Part shown: piece by piece, positions 1 through 10,262 of the stretch
How the letters are laid out: every line of letters begins with the position of its first letter
Position numbering within the stretch: position 1 is the first letter of the stretch
NCBI RefSeq assembly: GCF_010692745.1
Contig: NZ_JAAHTB010000008.1
Span: 62,001-126,000 of the forward strand
DNA: 64,000 nucleotides
Source: Methylobacterium sp. BTF04
GTDB taxonomy: Bacteria > Pseudomonadota > Alphaproteobacteria > Rhizobiales > Beijerinckiaceae
Direction: 5' to 3'
Position numbers and translations under genes: made by a program
The notes under the pieces: generated by a model
The model's database searches: none
What the model was told of the DNA's origin: nothing
Seen by the model: the letters and a program-made list of their open reading frames with translations, nothing else

Positions 1-69
1 GTCGGGCAGTGATCACTCTAAGTGCGGCAACCGGGTTCTACCGGCCGTGTTCCCGGGCGGCATGACGCT

Positions 70-1521
70 TTAGGCCGTTGCCCCCAGCGCGGACGTCTGG
101 ACGCCGTCGCCGTCCTCCCGCCCGATGGCGGCCGCGATGGCATCGAGGAGCGTCGTGTCCTCTCCGGCCATCGCCTCCATCGAGGCCATGCGGCCCACCA
201 CCGTTGCTGCGATGGTCTCCTCCACGGTCTCTTCGGCGAGCGCGTAGTAGATCGTCGCCTTCTGGCCGTCGCGGTGGCACCGACCTTCGATCTGGGCGAG
301 CTGGATCGCGCTGTGGCGCAGGTCGTGGACGATCAGCGCTCGGGCGCGGTCTCCGCCCGGCATCTCGCCGGCGTGAAGCGAGATCGATTCCGTGACGGTG
401 AACACCACCACGTCGAGCGCCCCGGTCTGGAAGGCGAGCCGGGTGGCCTCGTTGGCTTCGCCGGAGCGCTCGCCGGTGATCGTCCCGCTTTGCCAGCCGG
501 CGGTGGTCAGCGCCTCGACGAGGGCCGCGCCGGTTTCGAGGAAGGCCACCGAGATCGCGATCTGGTGGCCTTCGTCCAGCAGAAGGTCCGCGAAGGCCGC
601 CGTGCCGGCCACCCGCAACAGGCTCGCCTTCTGGCGAAAGCGCAGGTCCGCCGCCCAGCCGGAGGGCTTGCGGGTACTTCCGCCGAGCAGCCCCCATTCT
701 CGCCGAAATTCACGCCATGTGGCGTCGTACAGACGGCGCGCTTCCGGGCTCAGCGCCACCGGGGCCAGCTCGCGCTGCACCTCGGGCCAGCCGGCGATGT
801 CGCCGGGGCGCCGGCGCAGGCCAATGGCGCGGGCGCCCTTGAACAGCAGGTCGGCCATCACCGCGCAGTCGCGCGGATTGGCCTCCCACGACCAGTTGGT
901 CCAGCGCCCCTTGGCCCGGCCGATCCCGAGGCGTTTCATCAAGTCGCGAAAATCGGCGAGCGTCTCGGTGGGGGCGTCCGCCGCGTGGCCGAGCAGGCGA
1001 CCGAGATAGGACAGCTCGTGGGGAGCCTGCCCCGCCGTGGCGCTGAGATACACCGTGAAGGCCGCCGCATCGGCCATTTGCCGGCAGACGAGGCTCTGCT
1101 GGGCGTAAGGGTTGCGGATGCGATGGCTCTCGTCGAACACCACGATCGGCCAGATGCGTTTCGGGCTGCCGTGCCGCGCCAGCGCGTTGTTCTTCGCCCG
1201 CGTCGAACGACGGTTGCCGGCCGGCGGCGGCGCCATCAGGGCCTTGGTGCGCTCGTAGTTCGTCAGCGTCACCGCTTTCGCGTCGAGGCCGGCCAGAGCG
1301 ATGGTGCGGCGCCATTGCGGCATCGCCCCCTTCGGACACAGGATCAGCACCTCGCGCTCGGGCATCGCCGCCACGGCGGCCCAGACCGAGAGCGTCTTGC
1401 CCAGCCCGGTCATGTCGCCAAGCAGGAAACCGGGCCGGCCGGCGGCACGGGCGGCTAGGATGGCGCGGGTCGCCTCCACCTGATGTGGGCGTGGGACGAG
1501 CAGGCCGGTTTGCGTCACCAC
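70..1521 (-). CDS. SNF2-type DEAD/DEAH helicase-like ATPase
   Basis: The 483-aa product has superfamily 2 helicase motifs in order: Walker A GDMTGLGKT at residues 35-43, motif II DESH at 130-133, motif III SAT near 158, and motif VI QIEGRCHRDGQ at about 410-420. The Q..GR.HR.GQ form of motif VI is typical of SNF2/Rad54-type translocases, which move on duplex DNA using ATP rather than unwinding it. It is shorter than chromatin-type SNF2 proteins and shows no extra nuclease or methylase domain. The start is GTG; no ATG is in frame nearby and the ribosome site is weak. Single-domain proteins of this kind are often carried by prophages and plasmids, so it may be a remnant of a mobile element lying beyond the left edge; that is inference. 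Bases 1-69 downstream hold no gene I can support. Confidence 0.72.
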   Translation of the reverse strand: MVTQTGLLVPRPHQVEATRAILAARAAGRPGFLLGDMTGLGKTLSVWAAVAAMPEREVLILCPKGAMPQWRRTIALAGLDAKAVTLTNYERTKALMAPPPAGNRRSTRAKNNALARHGSPKRIWPIVVFDESHRIRNPYAQQSLVCRQMADAAAFTVYLSATAGQAPHELSYLGRLLGHAADAPTETLADFRDLMKRLGIGRAKGRWTNWSWEANPRDCAVMADLLFKGARAIGLRRRPGDIAGWPEVQRELAPVALSPEARRLYDATWREFRREWGLLGGSTRKPSGWAADLRFRQKASLLRVAGTAAFADLLLDEGHQIAISVAFLETGAALVEALTTAGWQSGTITGERSGEANEATRLAFQTGALDVVVFTVTESISLHAGEMPGGDRARALIVHDLRHSAIQLAQIEGRCHRDGQKATIYYALAEETVEETIAATVVGRMASMEAMAGEDTTLLDAIAAAIGREDGDGVQTSALGATA

Positions 1522-1702
1522 TTGGCATTTCCGGATGGCGCGAATCCGCGCGCGGCGGCATCGCGAAACGGGCTTGCAAAGTGTTTCGGAGAATTCGTTA
1601 AAGAAATCTTAATCATCGGCCATTCGGTCGGGAACTGTTCAGGTTGAGTGCAGGTTGTGGAGAAGTCCAGGTGACCGCCGGGGACCGACGCCGGAGAGTC
1701 CG

Positions 1703-2368
1703 ATGCCGATGTTTCGCCCCTCGTCTGCATCCGCATTTCTCCTCGCCTCGGCCGGCATGCTTCTGTTGGTCGGCTTGCCTGCCTCTGCGCAAACGGCAGA
1801 TGCGCCGATGAGCCTGTTCGAGCGCCTCTTTGCGCCACAGCGTCCGGTGCAGCAGATGGCACCCGCCGTCCAGGGCCAGGATGACGGGGGCAGCTATGCC
1901 CGGCGCTCGCTTCGACGAGCTTCGGTGAGCCGGCGTCATCTGCGCATCCGCTACGCCGCCCTGCACAATGCCGAGCCGCTGCAGTTGCGGGTGGCCGATC
2001 GTCAGAAGCCCCTCGATATGAAGGCCGGGGCCGCCGCTGCTTTCTTGAAGGACGAGACCCTTCGGCCTGGCGACATCGTCGTGCTCAAGGACGGCATAAA
2101 GGTGTTCGTTGGGCGGACCGATGGGTCTCATGCGCCGCGTGATTTCGAGGCTGTCGGACGCTCCGATTTCGTCGATCGCCAGACCCGCCTGAAGCTCGCC
2201 GCCATGACGATGCCGGTGGGCGCGATGCCGGCCGACGCGGCGCGCAAGGCCATGGCCCGGGTCCGCTCGCTGATGCCCGCCACCACCGAGCCCACCCCGT
2301 CCGAAGTGACGGCGATGCGGGTGATCAATCCGTGGAAGATGGAGCCCGCGGCGTTCGAGGCGCGCTGA
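1703..2368 (+). CDS. Exported hypothetical protein
   Basis: I do not recognise the family. The 221-aa product starts with a clear Sec signal: a short polar start, a hydrophobic run at about residues 9-25 and a likely cleavage after ASA. The mature part begins with [12 protein letters not shown], then has an Arg/Ser-rich stretch ([17 protein letters not shown]), then a soluble region with a phrase [18 protein letters not shown] that looks like a small beta-strand unit. A TTG upstream at 1655 is in frame, but the ATG at 1703 is preceded by GGAGAG at good spacing and places the signal peptide at the N-terminus. It is divergent from the helicase gene, with about 180 bases between them to hold both promoters. 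Confidence 0.65.
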   Translation: MPMFRPSSASAFLLASAGMLLLVGLPASAQTADAPMSLFERLFAPQRPVQQMAPAVQGQDDGGSYARRSLRRASVSRRHLRIRYAALHNAEPLQLRVADRQKPLDMKAGAAAAFLKDETLRPGDIVVLKDGIKVFVGRTDGSHAPRDFEAVGRSDFVDRQTRLKLAAMTMPVGAMPADAARKAMARVRSLMPATTEPTPSEVTAMRVINPWKMEPAAFEAR

Positions 2369-2783
2369 AGACCGTCACTGTCCAAGTGCGACAGCCCCCG
2401 ACTTTCGTGGCCGGAGGCTATTTTGCGTCCGGTCAGACCGCGCGCACCGGAACGACGAAGCCGCCAACCTTCCGGTGCGGTGCGAACAGCGTGCGACTGA
2501 ACAATCCGCGCATCCATGCGCTCGACCGGCTCTCATCTTCCACCATTGGCTTCATGGGTGCGGCGATCCATCTCGGTGTGCCGGACGGTGCCGGATTCCA
2601 GCGCGATATTGTCGCCGTACGCTTTTTGTTCTAGTCGCGGAGGCGGACGGACAGGGTTCCCGGCGCGTATCTTGCCGGGGTGGTCCCTTGCCCGCGGACC
2701 CGGTGCGCCCGACATGCCGTCAGGTCGGCGGACCGACCTGCCCGATGCCCGAGGGCGCACCGACACGACCGCGAAGAGATTTC
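2369..2783. other. Intergenic region upstream of uvrA
   Basis: This stretch between the exported protein gene and uvrA holds no convincing gene; reading frames that run through it in the uvrA frame have no ribosome site and unrelated composition. It carries a candidate LexA-type site (listed separately) and must hold the uvrA promoter. Confidence 0.6.
2617..2631 (+). promoter_or_regulatory. Candidate LexA (SOS) box upstream of uvrA
   Basis: The sequence reads GTAC-N7-GTTC. The alphaproteobacterial LexA operator is GTTC-N7-GTTC, so seven of the eight defined bases match. It lies about 150 bases before the uvrA start. uvrA is commonly SOS-controlled, which makes the site plausible, but a single-mismatch hit in a 400-base region could arise by chance. 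Confidence 0.28.
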
Positions 2784-5783
2784 ATGGCCAAAGCCAAAGC
2801 CGCCAAGCAATCGACGGCATCCACGCAATCCACGGCCGCCCGAAATGCGGCCGAGATCGAAGCGGATATCGAGAAGCTATTCGACGGCGCCCGCGATTCG
2901 CGGGTCATCTCGGTGCGGGGCGCACGCGAGCACAATCTCAAGAACGTCGATCTGATCATCCCGCGCGACAAGCTCGTGGTGTTCACCGGTCTGTCGGGAT
3001 CCGGCAAGTCGTCCCTGGCCTTCGACACCATCTATGCCGAGGGTCAGCGCCGCTACGTCGAATCACTGTCGGCTTATGCCCGGCAGTTCCTCGAGATGAT
3101 GTCGAAGCCCGATGTCGACCAGATCGACGGGCTGTCGCCGGCGATCTCCATCGAGCAGAAGACCACCTCGAAAAACCCGCGCTCGACGGTGGGTACCGTC
3201 ACCGAGATCTACGATTACATGCGCCTGCTCTGGGCGCGGGTCGGCATCCCGTACTCCCCCGCCACCGGCCTGCCGATCGAGAGCCAGACCGTCAGCCAGA
3301 TGGTGGACCGGGTCCTGGCGCTCCCCGAAAAGAGCCGGCTCTATCTGCTCGCCCCCGTGGTGCGCGGGCGCAAGGGCGAATACCGCAAGGAAATCGCCGA
3401 GTTCCAGAAGAAGGGTTTCCAGCGTCTGCGCGTCGACGGCGAGTATTGCGCCATCGACGATGCGCCGAAGCTCGACAAGAAGCTCAAGCACGACATCGAC
3501 GTGGTGGTGGACCGCATCGTGGTGCGGGCCGATATCGCCGCGCGGCTGGCCGATTCGTTCGAGACCGCGCTGGAACTCGCCGACGGGATCGCGCTGGTCG
3601 AGTTCGCAGACACCCCCGAGGGTGAAGAGGTCCGCGAGGCGATCACCTTCTCCTCGCGCTTCGCCTGTCCGGTCTCCGGCTTCACCATCGCGGAGATCGA
3701 GCCAAGACTCTTCTCGTTCAATAACCCGTTCGGCGCCTGCCAGACCTGCGGCGGCATCGGCCACGAGATGCGGATCGACCCCGAGCTCGTGATCTCCGAC
3801 GTGCGCCTCAGCCTCAAGCGCGGTGCCGTCGGCCCCTGGGCGAAATCGACCTCACCCTATTACGGGCAGACGCTCGACGCGCTCGCCAAGCATTATGGCT
3901 TCAAGACCACCGTGGCCTGGGCCGAGTTGCCCGAGACCGCTCGGACCGTGATCCTCCAAGGCACCGGCCGGGAGGCGATCCGCTTCTCGTATGACGACGG
4001 CATGCGCGCCTACGAGGTCAACAAGCCGTTCGAGGGTGTGATCCCGAACCTGGAGCGGCGCTACAAGGAGACCGAGAGCGACGCGTCCCGCGAGGATATC
4101 TCGCGGTTCATGAGCGAGACGCCCTGCGCCACCTGTGGCGGCAAGCGGCTCAAGCTCGAAGCGCTGTCGGTCAAGATCGCCATGGCGGATATCGGCACGG
4201 TCACCGCCCTCTCCGTGCGCGATGCCCATCGCTGGTTCAGCGATCTGCCGGACAAGCTGACCCCGAAGCAGAACGAGATCGCCTTCCGCATCCTCAAGGA
4301 AATTCGCGATCGACTGACCTTCCTGGTGGATGTCGGCCTCGACTACCTCACCCTCGCGCGTGGCTCGGGCTCGTTGTCGGGCGGCGAGAGCCAGCGCATC
4401 CGCCTCGCCTCGCAGATCGGCTCGGGCCTCACCGGCGTCCTCTACGTGCTGGACGAACCCTCCATCGGCCTGCATCAGCGCGACAACGAGCGCCTGCTCG
4501 GGACGCTGAAGCGCCTGCGCGATCTGGGCAACTCCGTGATCGTCGTCGAGCACGACGAGGACGCGATCCTGCAGGCCGATTACGTGGTCGATGTCGGCCC
4601 GGGCGCCGGCATCCATGGCGGACGGATCATCGCGCAGGGTACGCCGGCGGAGGTCCTGAAGAACCCGGACTCGCTCACCGCCAAGTACCTCACCGGCGAG
4701 ATGAGCGTGCGGGTACCCACCGCGCGCAGGAAGCCGAAGAAGGGCAAGCTCACGCTGGTGGGCGCGCGCGGCAACAATCTGAAGGACGTCACCGTCGAGA
4801 TCCCACTCGGCACGTTCACCTGCGTCTCGGGCGTCTCGGGGGGCGGCAAGTCTACCCTGATCATCGACACGCTCTACAAGTCGGTGGCCAAGACCCTCAA
4901 CGGCGCGATGGAACATCCGGCCCCGTTCGATCGCCTCGACGGGCTGGAGCACCTCGACAAGGTCATCGATATCGACCAGTCGCCGATCGGGCGCACCCCG
5001 CGCTCCAACCCGGCGACCTATACCGGTGCCTTCACCCCGATCCGCGACTGGTTCGCTGGGCTGCCCGAGGCCAAGGCGCGCGGGTATCAGGCCGGGCGCT
5101 TCTCCTTCAACGTGAAGGGCGGCCGCTGCGAGGCCTGCTCGGGCGACGGCGTCATCAAGATCGAGATGCACTTCCTGCCCGACGTCTACGTCACCTGCGA
5201 CGTGTGCAAGGGCCGCCGCTACGACCGCGAGACTCTGGAAGTGAAGTACCGCGAGCGCTCCATCGCCGATGTCCTCGACATGACCGTCGAGGAGGCCGCC
5301 GACCTGTTCAAGGCCGTCCCGAGCATCCGCGAGAAGATGGAGACCCTGGCCCGCGTCGGCCTCGGCTACGTCAAGGTCGGCCAGCAGGCGACCACCCTGT
5401 CCGGCGGCGAGGCGCAGCGGGTGAAGCTTTCCAAGGAGCTCTCGAAGCGGGCCACCGGCCGCACCCTCTACATCCTCGACGAGCCGACGACGGGTCTGCA
5501 CTTCCACGACGTCGCCAAGCTCATGGAGGTGCTCCACGAACTCGTCGATCAGGGCAACACCGTCGTGGTGATCGAGCACAACCTCGAGGTGATCAAGACC
5601 GCCGACTGGGTGATCGACATGGGGCCCGAGGGCGGCGATGGCGGTGGCATGGTCGTGGCTGAAGGCACGCCGGAGCAGATCGCAAAATCGAAGGCGAGCC
5701 ATACCGGCCGCTTCCTGCGCGACGTGCTGGCCCGGCGCCCGGCCTTGGTGGCGCCGATGAAGGGCCGCGCTGCCGCAGAATAG
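2784..5783 (+). CDS. uvrA: UvrABC excinuclease subunit A
   Basis: UvrA is the damage-recognition ATPase of nucleotide excision repair; it loads UvrB on damaged DNA. The 999-aa product has two ABC ATPase modules. The first Walker A is [14 protein letters not shown] and the second is [11 protein letters not shown], with LSGGE signatures in each ([12 protein letters not shown] and [12 protein letters not shown]) and Walker B strings LYVLDEP and LYILDEP. The C-terminal zinc finger CEAC...CDVC is intact. The first zinc module begins CPVSG, so it lacks the usual second Cys of its first CxxC pair; I recall this variant from other alphaproteobacterial UvrA proteins. The chosen ATG gives the normal UvrA length plus a 40-residue Ala/Lys-rich leader; an upstream in-frame extension has no support. 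Confidence 0.97.
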   Translation: MAKAKAAKQSTASTQSTAARNAAEIEADIEKLFDGARDSRVISVRGAREHNLKNVDLIIPRDKLVVFTGLSGSGKSSLAFDTIYAEGQRRYVESLSAYARQFLEMMSKPDVDQIDGLSPAISIEQKTTSKNPRSTVGTVTEIYDYMRLLWARVGIPYSPATGLPIESQTVSQMVDRVLALPEKSRLYLLAPVVRGRKGEYRKEIAEFQKKGFQRLRVDGEYCAIDDAPKLDKKLKHDIDVVVDRIVVRADIAARLADSFETALELADGIALVEFADTPEGEEVREAITFSSRFACPVSGFTIAEIEPRLFSFNNPFGACQTCGGIGHEMRIDPELVISDVRLSLKRGAVGPWAKSTSPYYGQTLDALAKHYGFKTTVAWAELPETARTVILQGTGREAIRFSYDDGMRAYEVNKPFEGVIPNLERRYKETESDASREDISRFMSETPCATCGGKRLKLEALSVKIAMADIGTVTALSVRDAHRWFSDLPDKLTPKQNEIAFRILKEIRDRLTFLVDVGLDYLTLARGSGSLSGGESQRIRLASQIGSGLTGVLYVLDEPSIGLHQRDNERLLGTLKRLRDLGNSVIVVEHDEDAILQADYVVDVGPGAGIHGGRIIAQGTPAEVLKNPDSLTAKYLTGEMSVRVPTARRKPKKGKLTLVGARGNNLKDVTVEIPLGTFTCVSGVSGGGKSTLIIDTLYKSVAKTLNGAMEHPAPFDRLDGLEHLDKVIDIDQSPIGRTPRSNPATYTGAFTPIRDWFAGLPEAKARGYQAGRFSFNVKGGRCEACSGDGVIKIEMHFLPDVYVTCDVCKGRRYDRETLEVKYRERSIADVLDMTVEEAADLFKAVPSIREKMETLARVGLGYVKVGQQATTLSGGEAQRVKLSKELSKRATGRTLYILDEPTTGLHFHDVAKLMEVLHELVDQGNTVVVIEHNLEVIKTADWVIDMGPEGGDGGGMVVAEGTPEQIAKSKASHTGRFLRDVLARRPALVAPMKGRAAAE

Positions 5784-6311
5784 CAACACCGAAAATCTTC
5801 GGGGCGGCCGCCTTCGACTGATTCGCCCGATCGAGGGCGCCGAACGGGCTCGAACCGGTTTCGCACCGCATCGCCGGTGCGCCGCCGCGCGAAAGGGCGC
5901 GTGGCCGCGGCGATACCTTGCGCGAAAGTCGAGACCGTATTGCGCGATTGTCCCGATCTTGGCCTTGGCCGGCAACAGCTTGAGCATTCAGCGCTATTTT
6001 TCACAAAGCCGTATTCGTCAGCTTCGAATAAGTGCTGGACCAGGTTTCAAAGGTTAACAAAACCTTATGCTGCGTTGCGTCCAAATTGCGGCTTTTGCGC
6101 AACGGTTGGGTTGGAACTGCCCCGTTTCCAAGCATCCCCCTGTCCTTCCGGATCATCATGTAGAATAGTTCTCGACGTTGAGACATGAACTTGGGCCGCA
6201 AGGGGGGCCTCCCGCACCGGGTGCAAACAAGCCGCGATCAAGCGGCGGACCGGCAGAATGGTGCGGAAGGCTGCGTGGCGGACGCCTGAAATCCTTGGGA
6301 AGGAATAGAAA
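5784..6311. other. Long intergenic region and probable leader of the outer-membrane protein gene
   Basis: More than 500 bases without a convincing gene. Short frames here (for example 5877-6188 on plus) have no ribosome site and no protein-like composition. A short stem (arms 5863-5868 and 5875-5880) follows uvrA but has no T-run, so it is not a clear terminator. The part from about 5995 is AT-richer than its surroundings and probably holds the promoter and a long untranslated leader for the gene at 6312. Confidence 0.5.
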
Positions 6312-7274
6312 ATGTTGAAGAACTGGCTCGCCGCCGGAGCGGTGTCGCTTGCGGTCGGCATGTCCGCTACCGCGTCTTTCGCTCAGACGACCACGGTTCC
6401 CGGTGAGCAGGTCGGCTTGGCCACCGGCGCTCCGCTGCCCGAGGGCATCTATGCGCTGAACACCTTCGTGTACCGCAGCAACCAGAACAACGGTCCTGGC
6501 AGCGTTGATGTCGGCGTCAACGTTCCGGTGCTGGTGTGGTCGACCCCGTTCGTTCCGTTCGGTGGCCGCGTCGAGCTGCTCGTCGCTCCCCCGACCGTGT
6601 TCGCCTTCGGCAAGAACAGCGGCCCGAACGGTGCCCGTGATCTCTCGATCAACGTCGGTACCTTCGTCGGCGGCATCTGGGCCTTCGATCTCGGCAACAA
6701 CTTCGGCGTCAGCTTGCTCGGCGGTGTCTACCTCAACGAGCTCAACGGCGACCGCGGCGTTCTCGTCAGCAACGGCGGCCAGCTCCTCGGTGCTCCGGTC
6801 CTCGGCCAGCTCGCTTCGAACACCTACCGCATGGGCGTCGCCGCCAGCTACACCGGCGAAGGCTACAACCTGACCGCCAACCTGACCGCGAACATCTACG
6901 ACTCGCCGGCCACCTTCGGCGGCAACAACACCTTCGGCCTCCGTGGTCCGTTCATCATCTCCGACTCGCTCAACCTCGACCTGACCGCGACCAAGAAGTT
7001 CGGTAAGTTCGAAATCGGCGCCATCGGTTATGGTACCTACAACTTCGATATCAGCCAGTTCAGCCTGGCTGCCGGCAACCGCGGCAACTTCTCGCTCGGC
7101 GGCCTCATCGGCTACGACTTCGGCATGTTCACGGCTCAGGCCTACGTCGCCCACACCGTCGCGTCGGCGGTTCGCCGCTCCGACACCACCGAGGGCTGGT
7201 TCCGCCTGATCGTTCCGCTGTACTCGCCGACCCCGGTCGTCGCTTCGGCCGCTCCGATCATCCGCAAGTACTGA
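6312..7274 (+). CDS. Outer-membrane beta-barrel protein, phenol-degradation MetA / SphA-like transporter family
   Basis: The 320-aa product has a Sec signal peptide ending in ASFA at residue 24, then alternating polar/aromatic strands rich in Gly and Asn that fit an outer-membrane beta-barrel. The pattern (an opening that ends in GIYALNTF, then repeated strand pairs to the C-terminus) resembles the 'MetA-pathway of phenol degradation' transporter family. Family members are proposed to pass small hydrophobic or aromatic compounds, but the substrate here is unknown. The ribosome site GGAAGGAA directly before the ATG is very strong, codon choice is strongly biased, and a clear terminator follows, so I expect an abundant protein from a single-gene transcript. 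Another general porin-like barrel family is possible. Confidence 0.6.
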   Translation: MLKNWLAAGAVSLAVGMSATASFAQTTTVPGEQVGLATGAPLPEGIYALNTFVYRSNQNNGPGSVDVGVNVPVLVWSTPFVPFGGRVELLVAPPTVFAFGKNSGPNGARDLSINVGTFVGGIWAFDLGNNFGVSLLGGVYLNELNGDRGVLVSNGGQLLGAPVLGQLASNTYRMGVAASYTGEGYNLTANLTANIYDSPATFGGNNTFGLRGPFIISDSLNLDLTATKKFGKFEIGAIGYGTYNFDISQFSLAAGNRGNFSLGGLIGYDFGMFTAQAYVAHTVASAVRRSDTTEGWFRLIVPLYSPTPVVASAAPIIRKY

Positions 7275-7327
7275 TCCCGGCAATTCGGCTACGGAGCTCC
7301 GGCTCCGTGGTCGGTCCGCCAAGGATG

Positions 7328-7359
7328 AGCCGTTCGACCCTTGGGTCGGACGGCTTTTT
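7328..7359 (+). terminator. Rho-independent terminator of the outer-membrane protein gene
   Basis: Inverted arms AGCCGTtCGACC and GGTCGgACGGCT close a tetraloop and are followed by TTTTT. It lies 53 bases after the stop codon on the plus strand. Confidence 0.85.
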
Positions 7360-7532
7360 CGTGGGCACAGAGGCAATCTCTCTGACTCTGTGTCCTTCTC
7401 TTCGTCCGGTCTCCGCCACGTCGCGAGCGCTGGCATGTCGAAAAACGCCGCAGCGGAAACTTTTCGCATCCGCGCTCCGTAAGGCGACCTGACACCCTGC
7501 TCCTGCGCAGGGATCGAAGAGGAAATGACGCC

Positions 7533-8114
7533 ATGACCCAGACCACCGTCCGTCGCCCGCTCGCCGTGCGTGCCGCCGCCACCGTCGCCCTTGCCTTCGC
7601 CCTCGGCGCCGCCGTTCCGGCCGCAGCCTTCGCCAAGAATCCGATGGTCGGCGGCGCACCGATGTACGCCTCTAAGAACATCGTCGAGAACGCGGTGAAC
7701 TCGAAGGACCACACCACGCTGGTCGCCGCCGTGAAGGCCGCCGGCCTCGTCGACACGCTCGCCAGCCCTGGCCCATTCACGGTGTTCGCTCCCACCAACG
7801 CCGCCTTCGCCAAGCTGCCCGCCGGCACGGTGGAGACCCTGGTGAAGCCCGAGAACAAGGCGACGCTCACCAAGATCCTGACCTATCACGTGGTCCCGGG
7901 CGTCTACACCGGCAGGGATCTGATGAAGCTCGTCAAGGATGGCGGCGGCGAAGCCCAGCTCAAGACCGTCGAGGGTGAGCCCCTGGTGATCCAGTCCAAG
8001 GGTAAGAAGCTCTACGTGACCGACGCCAAGGGCAGCACCGCCACCGTGACCATCGCCAACGTGATGCAGTCGAACGGCGTGATCCACGTGATCAACGGCG
8101 TTCTCCAGCCGTAA
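7533..8114 (+). CDS. Secreted fasciclin (FAS1) domain protein
   Basis: The 193-aa product has a twin-Arg-free Sec signal of about 34 residues ending in AAFA, then one FAS1 domain. The hallmark H1 box is GPFTVFAPTNAAFAKLP, followed by LTYHVVPG and the closing H2-like VIHVINGVL. FAS1 proteins act in adhesion or as small extracellular scaffolds; bacterial single-domain forms are common in methylotrophs and rhizobia and their roles are mostly unknown. A ribosome site GAGGAAA precedes the ATG and a strong terminator follows the stop, so it is probably monocistronic. Confidence 0.9.
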   Translation: MTQTTVRRPLAVRAAATVALAFALGAAVPAAAFAKNPMVGGAPMYASKNIVENAVNSKDHTTLVAAVKAAGLVDTLASPGPFTVFAPTNAAFAKLPAGTVETLVKPENKATLTKILTYHVVPGVYTGRDLMKLVKDGGGEAQLKTVEGEPLVIQSKGKKLYVTDAKGSTATVTIANVMQSNGVIHVINGVLQP

Positions 8115-8135
8115 TCGGTTCCCGTCTTAGACTGG

Positions 8136-8167
8136 AAAGCCCCGGCGCGCAGGCGCCGGGGCTTTTT
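8136..8167 (+). terminator. Rho-independent terminator of the fasciclin gene
   Basis: Perfect arms AAAGCCCCGGCG and CGCCGGGGCTTT with a short loop and a run of five T. It lies about 20 bases after the stop codon. Confidence 0.93.
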
Positions 8168-8287
8168 CGTGCGTTCTCTACCGGTGTCGGTCGAAGGTCG
8201 CGGACCGCTCCTGGCACGCCGGGCGATCGATTGAGCAGAGGCGACCCGCGCCCTTACCCAATGTGCGTTGTCCCGGAAGTGAGCCGC

Positions 8288-9700
8288 TCAGCTCGACCGG
8301 TTGAGCCGGCGGGCCCCTGAGAAGCGGTTGAGGAAGCGCGGCTCCTTCTCGGGGGCGATGCGGATCGCCAGATGCATGGTTCCGCCCTCCTCCTCGCGCC
8401 GGTCGAGCACCTCGGCGTTCTCGTAGAGCCAGTGCAGGGCGGCGCCGTCCTCCGGTGGCAGGACCACCGCGAAGGTCGAGCGCTGGCGCGCGATCCGCGC
8501 CTCGATCCGGCTGGTCAGGGCGGCGAGGCCTTCGCCGGTGAGGGCCGAGACCAGCACCGGCGCCGCGCTGTCGCGGTCCGAGCGTTCATGCCCGCTCAGG
8601 TTCAGCAGCCGCGTCCGCTCGTCCGCATCGAGGAGGTCGGCCTTGTTCCAGACCTCGATGATCCGCGTCGCGCTGGTCTCGATCCCGAGTTCGCGCAGGA
8701 CCGACCCGACATCCTCGGCCTGCGCTTCGCTGTCGCCGTGCGAGACGTCGCGGATATGGAGCAGGATGTCGGCTTCGATCACGTCCTCCAGGGTCGCCCG
8801 GAAGGCGGCGATCAGCGAGGTCGGCAACTCGGAGATGAATCCCACCGTGTCGGAGAGAATCACGGTCTCGCCGTGCGGCAGCTTGGTCGCCCGCGCCGTG
8901 GGGTCGAGGGTGGCGAACAGCATGTCCTGCGCCATCACCTGCGCCTTGGTCAGCGCGTTGAACAGCGTCGACTTGCCGGCATTGGTGTAGCCGACGAGAG
9001 CGACGATGGGATACGGCACCCGCGCCCGGCTCTGGCGGTGCAGGCCGCGCGTGCGGGTGACGCTGTCGAGCTCGCGCTCGATCTTCGTCATCCGCTCCTG
9101 GATCATGCGCCGGTCGGCCTCGATCTGGGTCTCGCCAGGGCCACCGAGGAAGCCGAAGCCGCCACGCTGGCGCTCCAGGTGGGTCCAGGACCGCACGAGC
9201 CGGCTCCGCTGGTAGGCGAGATGGGCGTGCTCGACCTGCAGCGTGCCCTCGCGGGTCGAGGCGCGACGCCCGAAAATCTCGAGGATCAGGCCGGTCCGGT
9301 CGATCACCTTGCAGCCGAAGGCCTTCTCCAGGTTGCGCTGTTGCACCGGGGAGAGCGCGCAATCCATCACGACGAGGCCGATCTCCTGCGCCTTGATCAC
9401 GCCGGTCAGCTCTTCCACCCGGCCCTTGCCGAGATAGGTCGAGGGCCGGATGCGCTGGACCGGTGCCACGATCGCCTCGACCACGTCGAGTTCGATGGCC
9501 GCGGCGAGGCCGGAGGCTTCGTCGAGGCGCGCCTCGCTGGAGCGTAGGATGTCCGCGTTGCTGGCCGCCCCGCCGCTGCGCATGGCCGCCCGACTGAGAT
9601 AGGGGCCGATCACGAGGGTATGGGTCGCTGCCGCGATATCGCCCTCGGGGGCGGCCATCGCTTGGAGCCGGGCTTCACCCGGCGTCATCGTTTCGGTCAT
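8288..9700 (-). CDS. hflX: GTPase HflX
   Basis: HflX is a ribosome-associated GTPase that splits stalled 70S ribosomes, notably under heat stress. The 470-aa product has the N-terminal HflX domain ([29 protein letters not shown]) and the Gly-rich linker [11 protein letters not shown]. The GTPase domain follows, with G1 [10 protein letters not shown]3 DTVGFI and G4 NKAD. It lies downstream of hfq on the same strand, the classic hfq-hflX pairing, with about 130 bases between them. The length fits the family. Confidence 0.96.
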   Translation of the reverse strand: MTETMTPGEARLQAMAAPEGDIAAATHTLVIGPYLSRAAMRSGGAASNADILRSSEARLDEASGLAAAIELDVVEAIVAPVQRIRPSTYLGKGRVEELTGVIKAQEIGLVVMDCALSPVQQRNLEKAFGCKVIDRTGLILEIFGRRASTREGTLQVEHAHLAYQRSRLVRSWTHLERQRGGFGFLGGPGETQIEADRRMIQERMTKIERELDSVTRTRGLHRQSRARVPYPIVALVGYTNAGKSTLFNALTKAQVMAQDMLFATLDPTARATKLPHGETVILSDTVGFISELPTSLIAAFRATLEDVIEADILLHIRDVSHGDSEAQAEDVGSVLRELGIETSATRIIEVWNKADLLDADERTRLLNLSGHERSDRDSAAPVLVSALTGEGLAALTSRIEARIARQRSTFAVVLPPEDGAALHWLYENAEVLDRREEEGGTMHLAIRIAPEKEPRFLNRFSGARRLNRSS

Positions 9701-9833
9701 GCGGTGCTTCTGGAACCCTGTCCTGTGGTCTCAGGACAATGGGCGTTTGCCGGCCACAGACAAGGGCACGGCAAACTTATCCGATCGATCGGCCTGCGAA
9801 GTGACCTGCCGCGTCTCGCGCCGCTTTGGGACT

Positions 9834-10088
9834 TCAGGCCTTCTCGGGAGCTGTTTCGTCGGGCTCGAACAACTGTACCGGATGACCCGGCATGATCGTC
9901 GAGATCGCATGCTTGTAGACGAGCTGTGAGTGCCCATCTCGCCGCAGCAAGACGCAGAAGTTGTCGAACCAAGTCACGACGCCTTGAAGCTTGACACCAT
10001 TGACGAGGAAGATCGTAAGCGGGATCTTGTTCTTGCGAACATGGTTCAGGAACGTGTCCTGCAGATTCTGAGCGCGTTCGCCCGCCAT
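9834..10088 (-). CDS. hfq: RNA chaperone Hfq
   Basis: Hfq is the hexameric Sm-like protein that pairs small RNAs with mRNAs. The 84-aa product has the whole Sm fold: [21 protein letters not shown] in helix and Sm1, then the Sm2 signature VYKHAISTI. The C-terminal tail is short, as in other alphaproteobacteria. An AAGGA ribosome site precedes the ATG. It follows ntrX and precedes hflX, as in many alphaproteobacteria. The trkA gene that sits between ntrX and hfq in several relatives is absent here. Confidence 0.97.
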   Translation of the reverse strand: MAGERAQNLQDTFLNHVRKNKIPLTIFLVNGVKLQGVVTWFDNFCVLLRRDGHSQLVYKHAISTIMPGHPVQLFEPDETAPEKA

Positions 10089-10262
10089 TTTTTCTTATCC
10101 TTGCGTACACTGCCGCCCGCCGCGAATGACGGGTTCTCATCAGTCGGACATTTGGGTGCCCGGCCCTTACAATTTGAAACCCAAGTGATCGATCCGAAAC
10201 GGTGATCGACCTCAACCATTACACGCGCAGCGCCTACGCGATGCAAGAGCGCCGCCAGCCCC

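Noticed and set aside
13-63. Short minus-strand frame after the helicase gene
   Set aside because: Only 16 codons, with no ribosome site or conserved feature.
3852-5987. Long minus-strand reading frame of 711 codons opposite uvrA
   Set aside because: It is an antisense shadow of a strongly conserved gene; high GC content leaves long open antisense frames, and its translation is His/Asp/Arg/Leu-rich with no domain.
6156-8087. Minus-strand 643-codon frame across the outer-membrane and fasciclin genes
   Set aside because: It crosses two plus-strand genes and a clear terminator and has low-complexity Val/Glu/Gly/Arg composition typical of antisense shadow.
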